Assembly: GCA_016584305.1 (NCBI GenBank)
Contig: JACEEZ010001737.1
Coordinates: 64,206 to 128,205 of the forward strand
Reading direction: 5' to 3'
Length of the DNA stretch: 64,000 nucleotides
DNA from: Chionoecetes opilio
Taxonomy: Eukaryota > Arthropoda > Malacostraca > Decapoda > Majidae
Every line of letters starts with the position of its first letter. The first letter of the stretch is position 1. This document shows, one piece after another, positions 1 through 13,100 of the stretch. The translations under genes and the position numbers were made by a program. The notes under the pieces were generated by a model. That model had not been told where the DNA came from. It worked only from the letters and a program-made list of their open reading frames with translations, and made no database searches.

Positions 1-1980
1 CAAGAAATGTAAACTCTACATTCTTTTTATTGACTTTAGCAAGGCTTAGGAGGAGTGGGGCCGAGGGGAATTAAGTTGTTTTTATTAAACACCTTCAAAC
101 TCATTAAGGATGTGGTTTTTCTGTTTGAATTGTTTACAGCTTAATAAAGGCTTTTATAATACTGTAAGCAACGTAAGCATCCCTCAAGTCCCCCCCCCAG
201 CCTTTACAATATTAACCAAATCAAGGGTTAAGTTGGGTGTTAAGAAGAACAGGGCCAACACCCCAACCAGTTTTTTGTCCCCTATTGTTTTTTTTCCCGC
301 CCTGTACACGTTTGACAAAGCTGGTGGAGATGAAAAAATAAAAGCAGCCGTTCCCCCAAGCAAAGAAATGGCTTTTTCCTAGGGATGTTTACATTGGCCC
401 CCCTTTTAATGCTGCTGGACGATTACTGGTACATTCCCCCCCCCTAGCACACGTCCAACGGGAAAGTGGGTCAAGGAAAAAAGCCTTGGAAAGTTGTTTT
501 TTTTATGAATTAACTGTGGATTAACATATGGGCCAATGGGTTTTTGGGAATGATAACGAAATCGAAAATTCATGGTAGTTCCAATGGTAAATTATGAAAA
601 ATGACCAGAACCATCCACCCCCACTAACTACAAGCGAGCTAGACATTAAAGTAAAATCTCACCCTGGGTAGTTTTTTTTATCTGTATCCCCTCTTTTTGG
701 ATTGCCCTGGTTTACCCGGGGACACCGTTGGCAAAGAACCTCCCAGTCCGCTCCTTGCACTACATGAGTTACAAGGACCCCTCCAAAGAAATTTTAAAAA
801 TTGGGAATACATTTTTCTATTTTTTTGTGGCCCTCAAAACAACTTCTATGGGTAAATGGGGGCGGCCCGTTTTTTTGTTATTTTTGTTTAAGAAAAAAAG
901 TGTTTTCCCCATGCGTGCTGTTTTTTTGTCCGTCACATCATTACTGTACGAGCCTGGCGGAGACCGGGTTTTTAACAGAGGAAACCCCAAAAACTCCCAT
1001 ATTTAGTAAAATACAAATATGTTTTTTGGTTGTTTACACATGTTTATTAAGGGGTAAAGGAAAATACACAGTTAAGGCCCCCTACCTAGCCTAATGCCCT
1101 GTGGGGGTGGCGCAGAATCCCTGCCCCCAAGTTAACAGGGTCCCCTGTCGGAGGGCCACAAAAATGAAGACCTAACAATCATTTTCTAGTAAAAAAATTT
1201 CAGAAATGGCAAGACATTTGACATTGAGCCATTTTTCCATTAATGTTTAAAATGAAACCCTTCCTGCGCCAGTAGAAAACCACAAACCCACGGATTTTGT
1301 GATTTTTTCCCTTAATAAAGCAATTATGTTTTGAATGGAAAAGTTATGTTGTTTTACCTTGAGAGGATTAAAGAAAATATTCCCCCCTTTAAATCAGCAA
1401 AGCCCCCCGGGGGAAAACCCCCCGCCCCCCCCCCTAAATAAAATGTTAAAAACATAATAGGACCTTGTTGTTAAATCCTAATCCTTCCTGACAGTAACAA
1501 ACAATGAAGTTTTTTATTAATAGCAAGCAAAGGATTCAATAATTATTCACCAGACTATTACTCCGAAGGTCCCCTTTTACTAGACATATTAGGAACTAAA
1601 TGTCCTCTAAACCATAATGGTTGGGGGGGGAAACAAGGAAGGTGGGGAGCAAGAAACCCTCCGCCAGAGCTTACGTTCAATTTGGGGGTACATGGGTGGC
1701 AAGGAAAGGGAGAATACCAGGGAACCCGAGCGACAATGGTACTTTGTTAGAGCACGTGCCCCCCAGGGCTTGCTGACCTTCGGCCCCTTAGTTTTTAATG
1801 TTGGGCCTATAACCATTTGACTCCATGCAACGCTTGTCTTTATGAATTCCACCCCCCACTTATACCAAAAATTGTTGTGAACTTTATTGTACAAGGGCAT
1901 TTAAAAGGGCACAAATGGATGAATAATAATTAAACGTGTATATAGTTTTTTTTTGAAAGGAATTGTTGTGCCCTTTTTTT
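1..1980. other. Unassigned low-quality A/T-rich sequence
   Basis: No gene or classified repeat could be recognised apart from a short RT-like motif near the left edge. The text is full of T, C, A and G runs of 5-10 bases, as in a poor consensus, and short open frames on both strands have no domain features. Confidence 0.5.
23..46 (+). pseudogene. Possible LINE reverse-transcriptase motif A remnant
   Basis: Eight codons read LFIDFSKA, which resembles the RT motif A core (hydrophobic-D-F/L-S-K-A-F-D) of non-LTR retrotransposons. The frame breaks directly afterwards and no other RT motif follows, so the element would have to be decayed and extend left of the window. The match is short and could be chance. 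Confidence 0.2.
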
Positions 1981-1981
1981 T

Positions 1982-4900
1982 TTGCTATACTTAAACCAAG
2001 TTAATCTATTTGAAATGTGTTCAAATTGTTTGTTTTTTTCCCCATGTCATGTTTCCATTGTGGTTTTGAAATTTGTGTTTTTGTTGGGGTTTCATCATGA
2101 ATTCCATGTTTGTCCCACCATGTTTTTGTATGGGTGTTGGAAAGGTGTTTTTTGTTATGGTGGGTTCCCCCCCACTGTTTTCCTGTGGGTTTTTTGCATG
2201 TGTTTTGTAAAATGGTGGTCCCCCCCCCCCCCATTGTGTTTTTCCAATGGGTGTGGGGTTGAAATGGTGTTCCCAAATGTTTGGTTAGTTCATGTGTCCA
2301 TAGTTTTTCCATGTGTTTTATTTTATGTGTCCCATGTTGTTGTACCAATGGTTGGTCCCCCCCCCCCCCCCCAATGTTTTTTTCATGGTGTTTTTGTGTC
2401 ATGTTTTTTTTCATGTTGGTTTTGAAAAATGTGTCCCCCATGTAAATTTTCATGTGTCCCATTTGTTCCATGTTGGTTGTTCATTGTTGTTCCCCCCCCC
2501 ATGTGTTTGAAATGGTGTTTGGTTATGTTGTTCCCCCCCCCACCCCATGTTTTTTTTTCCCATGTGTTTTATTTTGAAATTGTGTTTTTGTAAATGTGGG
2601 TTCCCCCCCCCATGTGTTTGATGTGTCCATGGCGTCCCATTTGTGTTTTTTTTTTTTGGTAATGTGTTCCCCAGGTGTTTCTTGGATGTGTTTCCCCCCC
2701 ATGCTCCCCATGTGGTATTGGTATGTGTCATGTTGTTTTTTTTGATGTGTTCCCACCCCCCCCCACAATTTCCATGCTTCCAATGTGGTTTGTATGTGGT
2801 TCCCCACTGTTGTTTTGAATGTGTCCACCCCCCCCCCCAGGCCCCTCCCATTGTAGGTTTTTGTGTATGGGGGGTTCCCATGGTGTTTTGATGTTGTCAG
2901 GCACTTTCCATGTGGTTTGGTAATGTGGTCATGTGGGATTTTGATGTGGTCATGGGCCTCCCAATGGTGTTTTGTATGTGTCCATGTTTGGTTTTGTTGA
3001 AAAATGTGTCCCCCAAAGGCCTCCATGTGTTTGGTATGTGTCCCCCCCCATGTTGTTTTTTGAATGGTTGGGGGTTCCCCAAGGCCACCTCCCAATGGGT
3101 GTATTTTTTGTAATGTGGTCCCATGGGGTGTTTGTTTTGAATGGCTTGAAGCCCCCCACACCAGGCTCCCCATGTGGGTTGTATGTGTCCCATGTGGTTG
3201 GAGTGTGGTTCAGGCTCCATGGTGTTTGTGTTGTGTCCCATGTGGGTTTTTGTTGAATGTGTCCCAGAGGAGGCCTTCCATGTGGTTGTTGTGGGTCCAT
3301 GTTGTTTGTGGATGTGTTTCCCATGCCTCCCCCACCCTGTTGTTTTTTTGAAAAATGTTTTGGTTTTTTGTATGTGGTTCCCCCAAAGTGGTGTTTTTTT
3401 TTTAATGGATGGTCCACCCCCATGTTTTCCCTGTTGGGTTTGAATGTTTGGTTTGTAACTGTTGGGGGTCCATGGTGTTTTGATGGTGGGCCCCCCCCCC
3501 AAATGTTTTCCCAATGTTGTTTTGAAATGTGTTGTATGTGTTTGTGTGGGTGGGGGGTTGTTTGAATGTGTCCCCCCACCCACCACTGTTTTGTTTTCAT
3601 GTTTGTTTTGAATGTTGGGGTATTGTAAAATTGTTGGGGTCCCATGTTTGGTCCAATGTGTTGGTACTTGGTGGGTCCCAATGTTTCCATGTTTTTTGGA
3701 ATGTGGTGTGTATTGTTCCCCATGTTTTCCCCATGGTTTGGAATGTGTTTGGTAACATGTGGTCAACATGTGTGTTTTTTTAGTTGGGTGTCCATGTTTC
3801 CATGTTGGGGTGTGTTATGTGTCCCCCCAATGGTTGTCCCGTGTTGGAATGTTTGTGTTTTTGGTGGGGGGTGTTTCCCCATGTGTTTGTGTGTCATGGT
3901 TCCATGTGGTTTTTTTTGAAATGTGGGTTTTTTTATGTGGCATTGGTTTTTCCCCATGGTTTTGTTGTGGTTTGGGGTTGGCATGGTTGTTCCCCCCCCC
4001 ACCCAATGTGTTTTTTATGTGTCCATGGTTTCCCATGTGGGGTGTTGTTTTTGTAATGTACCCCCCCCATTTGGTTTTTTTTGTTTTCCCGTTGTTTTTG
4101 ACTGGTGTTTTGGGGGTGGGTCCCATGGGGGTGTTTTTTTTAATGTGGTCAATGGCCCGCCCATGTTGATTTTTCGAATGGTGGTTTTTTTTTGTGTCCC
4201 ATTTTGTTTCCCGTGTTTTGTTAAAGTTGTTCCAATGGATTTAGGTTTTGATGTGTTTTTGCATGTGTTTTTTGAATGGTGTTTTCCAACATGTGGGGTG
4301 TTTTTTTAATGGTGGGTCCCCCCCCCCCAATGGTTCAATTGTGCTTGAATGGTGGTCCCCAATGTGGTTTTTTTTATGTGTCCCATTGTTTCCAATGTGT
4401 TTTGGGGTATGTGTCCCCCCCCGTTGTTTTTTTATGTGTCCATGTTTCCCCCATGTGTTTTTTTTTGTTAGGGTGGGTGTCATGTTTTTATGTGTTCAGG
4501 TTTTTTTTCCATGTTTGTTGTTGGATATGGTGTCCCCAATGTTGGTTTTTTTATTGTGTCCCCCATGTTCCCACAGGTTGGTGTTTGTAATGGTGGGTTC
4601 ATGTTGGTTTTTGTTTATGTGTCCAAAGGTTTTTCCAATGTGTTTTGTAAATGTGTTCCATGTTTTTCCATGGTGGTTTGAAATGTTTGTTCCCCCACAC
4701 CATGGTGCCATTGTGTTTTTTGAAATGGTGGTTTGTTGGCAATAGGTGTTTCACCCCCCCCCCCATGCTCCTGGTTGTGTTGTTAATGTGTTTTTCCCCC
4801 CAAATTGGCCTCCCATGGTGGGGTTGTATGTTGGGTCCATGTTTGTTTTTGCATTGGGAATGTGGGTTGAAAATGTTGTCCCATGGCTCCAGTGGGTTTT

Positions 4901-5513
4901 TGTCCATGGTGTCCCATGATTTTTCCATTGTGGTTTTTTTTGTATGTTGAAAAACAAAATGCGTCCAATGTGGTGGTGGTTTTTTTTTTTTGTTTTTTTT
5001 TGTATGTGTTACCCATGCTTTCCCCCCTGTGTTTTGAATGTGGGGGTTGGTATGTTGTCCCCACCAATGTTTTCCCCCCCATGTGGTTTTTTTTTGTAAA
5101 TGTGTCCCCATGCTTCCCCTCCACCATGGTGGGTTGAATGTGTTTTTGTATGTGGGGTCCACCACCCAATGTTTGTTGTTCTGGTGGGTTGTATGGTGTC
5201 CCCCCCCCCCCCCCCCCCCCCCATTGCTCCCATGTTGGTTGAAATGTGGTTTTGTAAATGGTGGTCCCCCCCCAATGTTTTTTCCATGTGGGTTGGTATG
5301 TAGTTCATGCCCTTTCTCCCATGTGTTTGGAATCTTTGTTATGGTGTTCCATGTGTTTGAATGGGTTTGGTATGTTTGGTTTCTGTTGGGGGTTTTTGAT
5401 GGCCCCCAATGTTGTAACTGATTTGGGGGGTTGTTTTTCCTTTTTTTTTTTTTGTTTTTGTTTTTTTTTATATGGTGTTCCCCAAGGTTTTTTTTTTTGT
5501 GATGTGTTTTCAT
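1982..5513. repeat. G+T-rich satellite / complex tandem repeat
   Basis: About 3.5 kb built from variants of a core CCATGTKGTTTTGWATGTGTCC followed by a variable C run, recurring roughly every 21-40 bases. A second recurrent block, AGGCCTCCCATG, appears at intervals (for example near 2,955, 3,017, 3,083, 3,260 and 4,808). The plus strand is strikingly A-poor. The array keeps long frames open on both strands, giving W/G/H/T-rich or C/F/V/P-rich translations that are low complexity and not proteins. C-run lengths vary from 3 to 18, which may be partly consensus error. Confidence 0.8.
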
Positions 5514-5817
5514 GGTAGATTTTTTATATTTTGTTTGTGTTTATGATTATGTGTCCCTAATTTAATTGTTTTTTAAACAAAACCAATGATATGTATGGGT
5601 GTTTGTGGTTTTGTAACAATGGGACGCGTAACTAACATACAAATAAGTAACATTTTACACAGCCCATTGGTATTTTTGCCCCGCTACTACTTTAAGGAAT
5701 GTATTTGGAATTAAATTTCATGGTTGGCAGCAAAAAAAAAAATAAATCCGTTTTCCCGTATTGTTTTTGTCGTTGTATATTGGGTGTTTACCCTATTTAC
5801 ATGTTTTTTCTGTTTTA
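5514..5817. other. Unassigned sequence between satellite and Helitron
   Basis: A/T-rich sequence with no recognised gene or repeat. Confidence 0.4.
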
Positions 5818-6700
5818 CTAGCCGCAAAGCGCCCCCCGCCCCCTCCATGGGCGGAACTTTTTTTGGCCCTAGCTTGCCTGCGGAACGGCTCTTGTGGGGC
5901 CACCTTTTCCGCCGCACCCCCAAACACCTGTTTGTTTTTTGGGTAGGGGAAGGACCCCCCCCCCCCGGCCCACCAAAACCCAGACTCTCCAGAATAGCCA
6001 CCCCTTGTCCCCTAAACCCTGTCCTGAAATCATGGGGGATTGTAGAATATAATGTTTATTACGACCCCAAAACCCCATTACACCAAATCACCCCCCAAAT
6101 CCATTCACTTTCATCCCATTTAACCCACACCCCCCCCCCACCCATTTTCCACCCACTCAACCCCTATAAACCCCCATCGCCCACACCCACACCCAATCCC
6201 AACTCACCCATAAACCATCGCACCACAACACCCATTTGGTAACTCCACGTCCCCCACCCCCCCACCTATTCACACTAAACTCCCATCAACCCATTTCACT
6301 CCACCCCATCACCCCACACCCATTAAAGCCCCATCCAACCCCACCCCATTCAAACGGTTGTGCATCAACCCCATTAAACCCTACATCCAAGGTTTTCCCT
6401 CCAAATTCCCTCGCAACTCAAACCACATTTTTTTTTTTCATAATTCCCCTGCTAAAATTAAAGGGCCCTCTAAAAAAAAAAAAAAAAAAAAAAAAAAGTG
6501 GATCGGAATTCTTTTTAAGGGTTCCCCTTGGGCCTTTTTAATACTTTCGTCCTGGTCCCGAAAGGCCTGGTTTTTTCCCAAAACTTGTAGCCCATATGAG
6601 GGGATTCCGCCACAAGGGGGCCGGCACCTATCCGCCGGAAACGAGAACCCCCCCCAGAACCCACCCACACTTTTTACAAACTTTATAATTATTACATAGA
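5818..6700 (-). mobile_element. Non-autonomous Helitron, copy 1
   Basis: Read on the minus strand it starts TCTATGTAATAATTATAAAG at 6,700 and ends CTAG at 5,818, the canonical Helitron 5'-TC and CTRR-3' termini. It sits between A (5,817) and T (6,701), as expected for Helitrons, which make no target duplication. Along its length it matches the element at 36,655-37,336: a G-rich minisatellite core (here C-rich, about 6,070-6,350), an A/T homopolymer, and the 3' region around 5,820-6,040 that includes CCTGAAATCATG. No Rep/helicase frame is present. Homopolymers are inflated relative to the other copy. Confidence 0.7.
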
Positions 6701-7499
6701 TAAATTAAATCATATATCTATTTTTTTGGGTCCCCAATTAAAACTAACAGGGGGGTTTCCCGTGTATCGAGCATTTCGATAATTCCCCGAGGAAATCACC
6801 CGATTGGGATACGAGAATGTTGTAATTTTAATGGTTCCCCCCTATTTCAATTTATAATCTAACACGAGAAATCGAAAATCCCATGTGTGTTTAGACATTC
6901 AAACCTGGGGTGAAGTTAACAAAATTACCAAAGGGTAATTTACTAAAGTAAATTTACAAGTTTTATTTTAACTAAAATTATAAACATTTACCTGACCCGT
7001 AACACATAAACATTGGAAAAATTTTCCTTAAGGTTGTTTAAGCGATAAAATGAAATCCTGAAAAAAATAAACCGTGCCAGACCCCTGGGGCCAACGACCT
7101 GCCCCTGTTTCCGAGGACTTGGGTTAAATTGGAGCAGAGGGTAGTGAAGTCCCCTTTCCATTGGTCTCCCACCGGGGGGGGGGGGGGATTTAATTTAAAT
7201 TTTTTTGGTAATGCCTAAATGAAATAAAATCATGTCACTCCTCCTTAGGTGAATGTAGAACAATCTGGGATTGCATTCCATAACTCTATGGAGTAACAGA
7301 GATGAAATACAAAGCAAAGGGACTTCCATCCACGTCTGGCCCAATGCACCGGCCCCCCCTTTTGGGGGTAAAGCCAGCAGCCAACAGCAGCAAGCAGCAT
7401 GAGCCCCCCACCCACATGAAGCCCCGTTGAGGTTTGTGGATATTTAACAACCCATGAAACCAAGGTGAGACAAATAGGATTTTGTTCCCTTTTTTGGTA
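6701..7499. other. Unassigned low-quality sequence
   Basis: No gene or repeat recognised. It contains a G run at 7,174-7,188 and many homopolymers. Confidence 0.4.
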
Positions 7500-7690
7500 A
7501 CAATATTTTTAGTAAGGGGAGGCGAAGAACCCCTTGAAAGGCACATTCCCCCTAATGAAATCCACCTAGGGTGGGAATATCCTATGGTGGGGACTGTCCC
7601 ACAGGCGTGGGCGGCCCTGACCTGGTCCCTTTCAGGAAGGGCCAGGTGTTGGGGAGGGCGGAATGAACGGCGGGTTTTTTTTTTTACTAC
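7500..7690 (-). mobile_element. Degraded LINE 3' end similar to the 24,086-24,867 element
   Basis: The stretch around 7,577-7,677 can be aligned by eye with 24,148-24,220: shared blocks include CACAGGCG, CCTG..CAGGAAGG, CAGGTG and CGGCG in the same order and spacing. This would be the C-terminal/3' part of the same RNase H LINE family on the minus strand, in a homopolymer-inflated consensus. No frame survives. Confidence 0.35.
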
Positions 7691-9000
7691 AACAGTTGTT
7701 GAAAGTGGCGGTGCGCCGGCTGAAGCCGCCCACGGTCAAAAGGTTTTGGGGCCCAAGGAATTTTAAAAACCCGTCTTTTATTACTCGTTAAATTAATACA
7801 CTTAGAGTGATTATGGTTTGGGGGGGTGGGATTGTTATTTACACGTGTCCCCACCCCCCCCCACCATTGATACCCCCTATAATCATGTAGCAACCGAAAT
7901 GGGTTTTCCAACCACCCCTGTAAAATTAAGGGGTGGGGATTTTAAAGATTGGTGTATGAAGTGAGGCCCGCGAAATGCCGGGGGCAGGCAAGTGGAAATT
8001 GGGGAGAAAAAATTTCCCTTGCCACGGGGGGCCCGCCCCCCCTGTACCGAATATTTTCACTATTTTCCACCCCACCATCAAACACCTTCTAACCACCAAA
8101 CAAAAAAACAACTAAGCAAACACAGGCCCTTCCTTTACTTTTATTTCCTTACTATCTGAGTTACATTTTAAAAGACTCCCTTAAGAAAAACGCAAGCATT
8201 CCCAAATAAAAACAACGAGAATTTTAGTTTTTTATTTTGAGGAATGACCGGGGGGGACCCACGGGCCGGAAAGAGAGTGCAAGTCCCCCCTGGCCACACT
8301 GGCCATTCCTAGCCCGGGAAAAAAACTATGTCCTCCGCTGACCCCTTGTGGGAGAATTGGTCCCCGAAGAAAGTTTTTAAAAACAGTTGTTTTTTTTTTA
8401 TAATCATTGGGCCCTGGTGACTGGATGTGAAGGAGCCTTTGATTGACATCCCCATTTTTATGGTTTTTTGTTTTTAATTAATGGGGTGCCCAGGTTTATG
8501 GTAAATTTGTTTTTTTTGTTGTGCCTATTTTTTTCTTCTTTCCAGAAATGTTTTTTTTTTTTTCTACAGACAGGTTAAGTACAGTGGGGTAAGGGTAAAT
8601 TATATGGACGCTGTGGGGGTGGTGGGGTTTTTGTTTTGTGTTTGCCTAATAGTTTTTTTTTTAAATTTTTAGGCCTTTTGAAAAAACAGTTTTTGTTTTT
8701 TTTTTGGTTTTTTTGTTTTTTAATTTGATGGGGGGTCCCCCCCGTGGAACCCAACCGTATATTTTTTTATATACCATTAGTTGTTTATGTGTTTGTTTTT
8801 GTTTTTCCGTGTGTATACGAGGCAAAATTTTCGCTTTTTACGAGTACTGGCCCCCCCAGGGGTGGGGTACCTCAAAAACTGCTTTCGTAAAAAGGAAAAA
8901 ATTCCTTCCGGTGACAAGCCTCCCTCCCTGTCCAACTAACCTAATAACCCCCACATATTGGGGTCCCCCCCCCTTTTAAGTTACATGTTTAAGAAAGAAA
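7691..9000. other. Unassigned low-quality sequence
   Basis: Homopolymer-rich, with no recognised gene or classified repeat. Sequence character changes to a normal base pattern at about 8,990. Confidence 0.4.
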
Positions 9001-9113
9001 CGCAGCATTCATCCACTTATCGATACGTCTTTCATTTCTTATGATAGTGGTTATAATTTTTTCCTTTTGAGATTTAAAAGAAGAAATGTATTGATAAGTG
9101 GATGAATGCTGCG
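9001..9113. mobile_element. Fold-back MITE
   Basis: An inverted repeat with arms of about 33 bp: left arm begins CGCAGCATTCATCCACTTAT, right arm ends ATAAGTGGATGAATGCTGCG, with an A/T-rich loop of about 45 bp. There is no coding capacity. Superfamily cannot be assigned because no clear target duplication was seen. Confidence 0.75.
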
Positions 9114-9528
9114 TCACATACGTCACACTGACATTCATCAATATATCTCACGATAGACCATAAATTAGTTATCATTATCACCCTTTAAGATTAAAAGGAA
9201 AGATTTCAAAAGTGCCTTAAATTCCATATCAGTGTAAAACCTAAATCTGGCAGTGATTCAGGTGGGAATGAACAGGATTTAATTTAGTTCATGAGCTATC
9301 TGAGATTCTGGTTCCCTTTCTCCCTGGTTTTAAATTGTTCTTTGATTATAACTAATGATAATAGTTTATTATTTGATTATGAGAGATCAACACACATCAG
9401 TTACTGGAAGATGCATAATATAAACAGGTCAAGTACGCCTAATAACTGAAACCTTATTATCATCTTGTTTCCTTCTGGTGGTCAGTCAGTCAGGGATTGT
9501 TTAAGTAGCTAAAACTTTATATAAGCTA

Positions 9529-9641
9529 ATTTTAATCAAGTAAACTGAACACAATAGTCTACCAATAATCAATAGAATAATCAGTCAAATGTGTAATAGT
9601 CTACCTCATTTTAATCAAGTAAACTGAACACAATAGTCACC
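9529..9641. repeat. Direct repeat of about 33 bp
   Basis: Two copies starting ATTTTAATCAAGTAAACTGA and continuing through ACACAATAGTC, at 9,529-9,561 and 9,608-9,641, separated by about 46 bases. Confidence 0.7.
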
Positions 9642-9651
9642 TCATGATAGG

Positions 9652-9827
9652 AACGCTGCAGGCCGCTCCGTCAAGGCAGAGGTGTGTGACATCCGCCTCT
9701 TCAGTTGCTGCTACATTGCGGTGAAGCAAGAGACGTCCTCCCACATCAGCACGCTGGAGGATGCCACGCTGTACACGACACACAACGGCGGGACACACTG
9801 GCCTGGAAGAGAATTTTTTATTTAGCC
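9652..9827 (+). CDS. Possible terminal exon or gene fragment, unrecognised
   Basis: A locally GC-rich island in A/T-rich surroundings. One plus-strand frame is open for about 58 codons to a TAG at 9,825-9,827 and includes the stretch EVCDIRLFSCCYIAVKQET. The minus strand is also open for 67 codons. I recognise neither product. A preceding AG at 9,650-9,651 could be an acceptor but lacks a pyrimidine tract. It could equally be an unknown repeat. Confidence 0.15.
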
Positions 9828-9894
9828 AAGATGCATGCACTCATAATATAAGCTCCTGTTTGATAAGAGTGCTGCTTTTTGTGGAATGTCTCTC

Positions 9895-10107
9895 TTAGCC
9901 CCTTCACACCCAGATCTTTCCTTGGCTATAAAAAATTGTATGTTGTCGAGCCATGAAATTACAAAAAGGAACTGAATATACCAAATTAGTTAGTCGACAA
10001 GGATATTTAACAGGTCATATCTATAAAATATTGCTTATATTCACTAAAAATCATCTAATGGTGGCAAAATTACAATGGAAATTACGCTCTGGGTCTCAAG
10101 GGGTTAA
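9895..10107 (-). mobile_element. TTAA MITE (piggyBac-like), copy 1
   Basis: This is one of eight copies of a family of about 210 bp. In the minus orientation it runs from TTAACCCCTTGAGACCCAGA at 10,107 to a TTAG (mutated TTAA) at 9,895. The ends share a CCCC start and near-inverted CCCAGA blocks, and the flanking TTAA fits piggyBac-type target duplication. There is no coding sequence. The interior reads through GACCTGT and TATAGATATGACC-type motifs common to all copies. Confidence 0.75.
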
Positions 10108-13100
10108 CTTAACTTTAAACTAAACATCATGAACACGCTCAAAAAATTATTCTGATAACACAAGTTCTGGCTCTTTTTGATCACAGAGATCAGTGGAATT
10201 TGCCCTGACAAGGGGGCTTTGGCAAAGGGATTTATTTTAAAATTTGGGAAAATAAAGGGGGAAGGTATCTGGAAAAATAGCCTAGAAAATAACAAAATTT
10301 TGAAGAAAAAAAAAAAAAATTTGGGGTTAGATTTTTGAGCTTTTTAGACTAAAATTTGGGATGCTGATTCCCCCAAAACCTTTTAGTCATTTTTTTCTAG
10401 CAAAGTCAGTTTTTTTTCCACACTTTCCCTTTCCCGATAAGCAAAAAAATTTCCCCTTTGAGCTGTGGTAAAAACTTGGCCCAACTGAAATTAAAATAAT
10501 TTTCTATCGAGAGCTATGTAAAACTTTTTTGTGCGGTTTTTTTCTTGAGGGCTTTTCGGTTTAGAAGTGTGTGCAGGGTTTCCCCCAATAGGTCCCCGGG
10601 GCCTTTTTTTCAAAATATCTTAAAAAAAGAAAGCTAGGGGGGTAAATTTTTGGGAAAAAGGGGATTTTTATGGGTTTTTTCTTTTTAAACCCCCTTTTAA
10701 AAAAAAACCATTGGGGAATTTTCATTTCGGGGTTTTTTCGCAGGTTTTTTTTTGGGGGTTTTCAAAGTTGTAAAATTTTTCCCGGGGTTAGTGTTTTATT
10801 TACATAGGAATATTTCTTTTTTTCAGGAAATTGCTAGGGGGCAAAAACTCGTCGTAAATTTCCTAAACCCCCCTCCTTCCTTTTTATATGTGGTAGTTTT
10901 ACCATTTCCCAATTTAGAGGGAAAACATGCGTATTTTCAAAAGCATATTTCGCATATTTTTTAAAGTTTAAAAACCGGTTTATCCCCAAAAACAAGCTAT
11001 TTTGGGGCCCCCCAACAAATGTGCAAGCCGTGTGTCGAGAGTTACGGATGTGGGGCCCAAAAGGGAAAACGTTTAAAGTTGGCATTTGGTAAACCCCTGG
11101 GGTTTTGGGGAGAGCAAAAAGATCATTCCCCAGACCCCGTTTTAAATTTTTTTTAAAATGAAAAAAAATCAGGATTTAACCCAAGGAAAAAATAAAAAAT
11201 AAAAAAGAATATCCCAACCCAAACCCTCGCTTTTAAGACCCAATTTCCTCCCTTCAGCCCGAAATTCCAGGGCCCGTTTTCGAACAACTACCTCCCCCTA
11301 AAAAGATCTGGTGATGGGTTAAGAAAAGGGAGGTTTACAGCAACGATCAAAATTTTTTACAAATTCCCAAAAAGAGGATTCAGTTCGTTTGGGGGTTTTA
11401 AACGCACCGAGGTTGAAAGATTAGCCCCTTTTTTGGGCCTATCCCAAAAAAACTTAGAAAAAACAAAACATCAAAAAAAACTGAAAAGAAAAAAAACATT
11501 TCGGAAAAAAAGGATAAGTAAACATCTTTCGAACCGAGAAAGTACATTTTTGCCCGTACTTTCGGGAAAATGCCAAACGGGGTTTTTTGGGGTTTTTCCA
11601 AAACCAATTCCCGGTTTACCCGGGGAAATTTGGGCTTTCAATCTCCAAAACCAAATGAATGGCGATTTTTTAAATTTAACTTTAAAACGGAGTTGAAGGG
11701 GTGTTTCCTTTTACACAATGGCAAATTTTTTTTTGGGGGGGGCAGTCCCCTAAATTTGGGCATTCCGGTCTGTCCCTTTGTTTAAGAATATGGAGGGTGT
11801 AAAAAGATTTATTGAGTTATTTCAAATGGACAAACCCCCGAATTTGGAAACATCTGTGTTGACCTTAAAAAAAGGTGTTTCCTTTCCTTTTTGGTCAACA
11901 AATTTGGGTACAAAAAGTATCCCTTTCTTTCTCTGTAGGTTGGGATAGCAAGAGCTCGAAGAGAAAAGCATTGGGGGTTCCCGGAACCCAAAATTTTTTT
12001 GGGGCCCCCGGGGATCTGATCTTTAAAACCCGGAGATCCTAAAAATTGTTACATGACCCCCTTGTTGACCAGGAAAAAAATAAAAATTTCCCCCTTTGAA
12101 ACCATAAAAACTAAGGGCCCCCATGAAACAATTTTGGGAAAAAAATTGTCAACTGATGGCACTTTTGAAGTACAATCATCTTGGCTTTTCCTGGGCTGTC
12201 ATTGAAAAATCAAGGCCCCGGGGTGTTTTGGGTGGTCCACAAATTTGACAGCTCCCAAAGATGAACATTTCAAAAAGGTACTATTTTCAGACCCTTTAAA
12301 AGAATGCCCTTTGGGTATATCTTTAAAAAACGTTTGTCAAAAACTTTTTTTTGGGAAAAACACGTGCAAGTACCCTATTTGCCCGGGGGGCATAAAACGC
12401 ACTTTTTTTCCCCTTAAAAAGGAATCAAAATTACCCCGCGGGCTAAAGCGGCCATATTTGCGCATGAGTGGTCCCGGGGAGAGGAATGCAGAACAGCCAT
12501 GGTAATTTTTTAATGAGGGGTCTGAGTTATCTGTGTTGAAACCGGTTTGTTTAAATGAGCCCCAAAATTTTTTTTGCTGGGGTTTCAACAAATAAATGCA
12601 TAAAACTAAGAAAAAAGGGTTTGGAAATTTAAGAAAAATAAAAGCTGGGGCAAAAAGATGCATTGTTTTCTGCCCAAAATGGGGCCCGGGGCCCAAATTT
12701 TAAAAAATCATCCACTCCCCTCTGCTGCTCTCCATTGTAAAAAGTCTGATATCTCGGGGCTGCCGCTTCACCTGGGATCCTTTAACCGGGGGAACCCCCC
12801 TCCCCCGGGACCCAAATGGGGTCATTAAACCCTTTTAGAAAATCCCTCCCCGCACCCCTGAAAAAGACAAAAAATCCCGCAATTTTGAAAGTCGCCCTTT
12901 AAACCAAAATTCCGACTCGGGGCCACACAAGTTGGGCACAACATTAAATGAGAAAGATAGAAGGGGGGGGCAGAAAATAGTGGGTTTGGAAATTTTTTGG
13001 GTGGAATTAAATATTTTTTTGATAAATGGAATTGTGAAACAAGAGGGTTTAAAGTTTTTTTTTAAGGAGTGAAGCGGTGAGAGGGAGGTTTTGGGGGATC

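Larger units (their letters stand above)
9114..9894. other. Unassigned sequence with a short direct repeat
   Basis: Good-quality A/T-rich DNA with no recognised gene, apart from the direct repeat at 9,529-9,641 and a possible exon at 9,652-9,827, both listed separately. Confidence 0.4.

Noticed and set aside
1982..5513. Many overlapping frames of 60-300 codons on both strands
   Set aside because: Satellite DNA without stop words; translations are W/G/H/T- or C/F/V-rich without domains.
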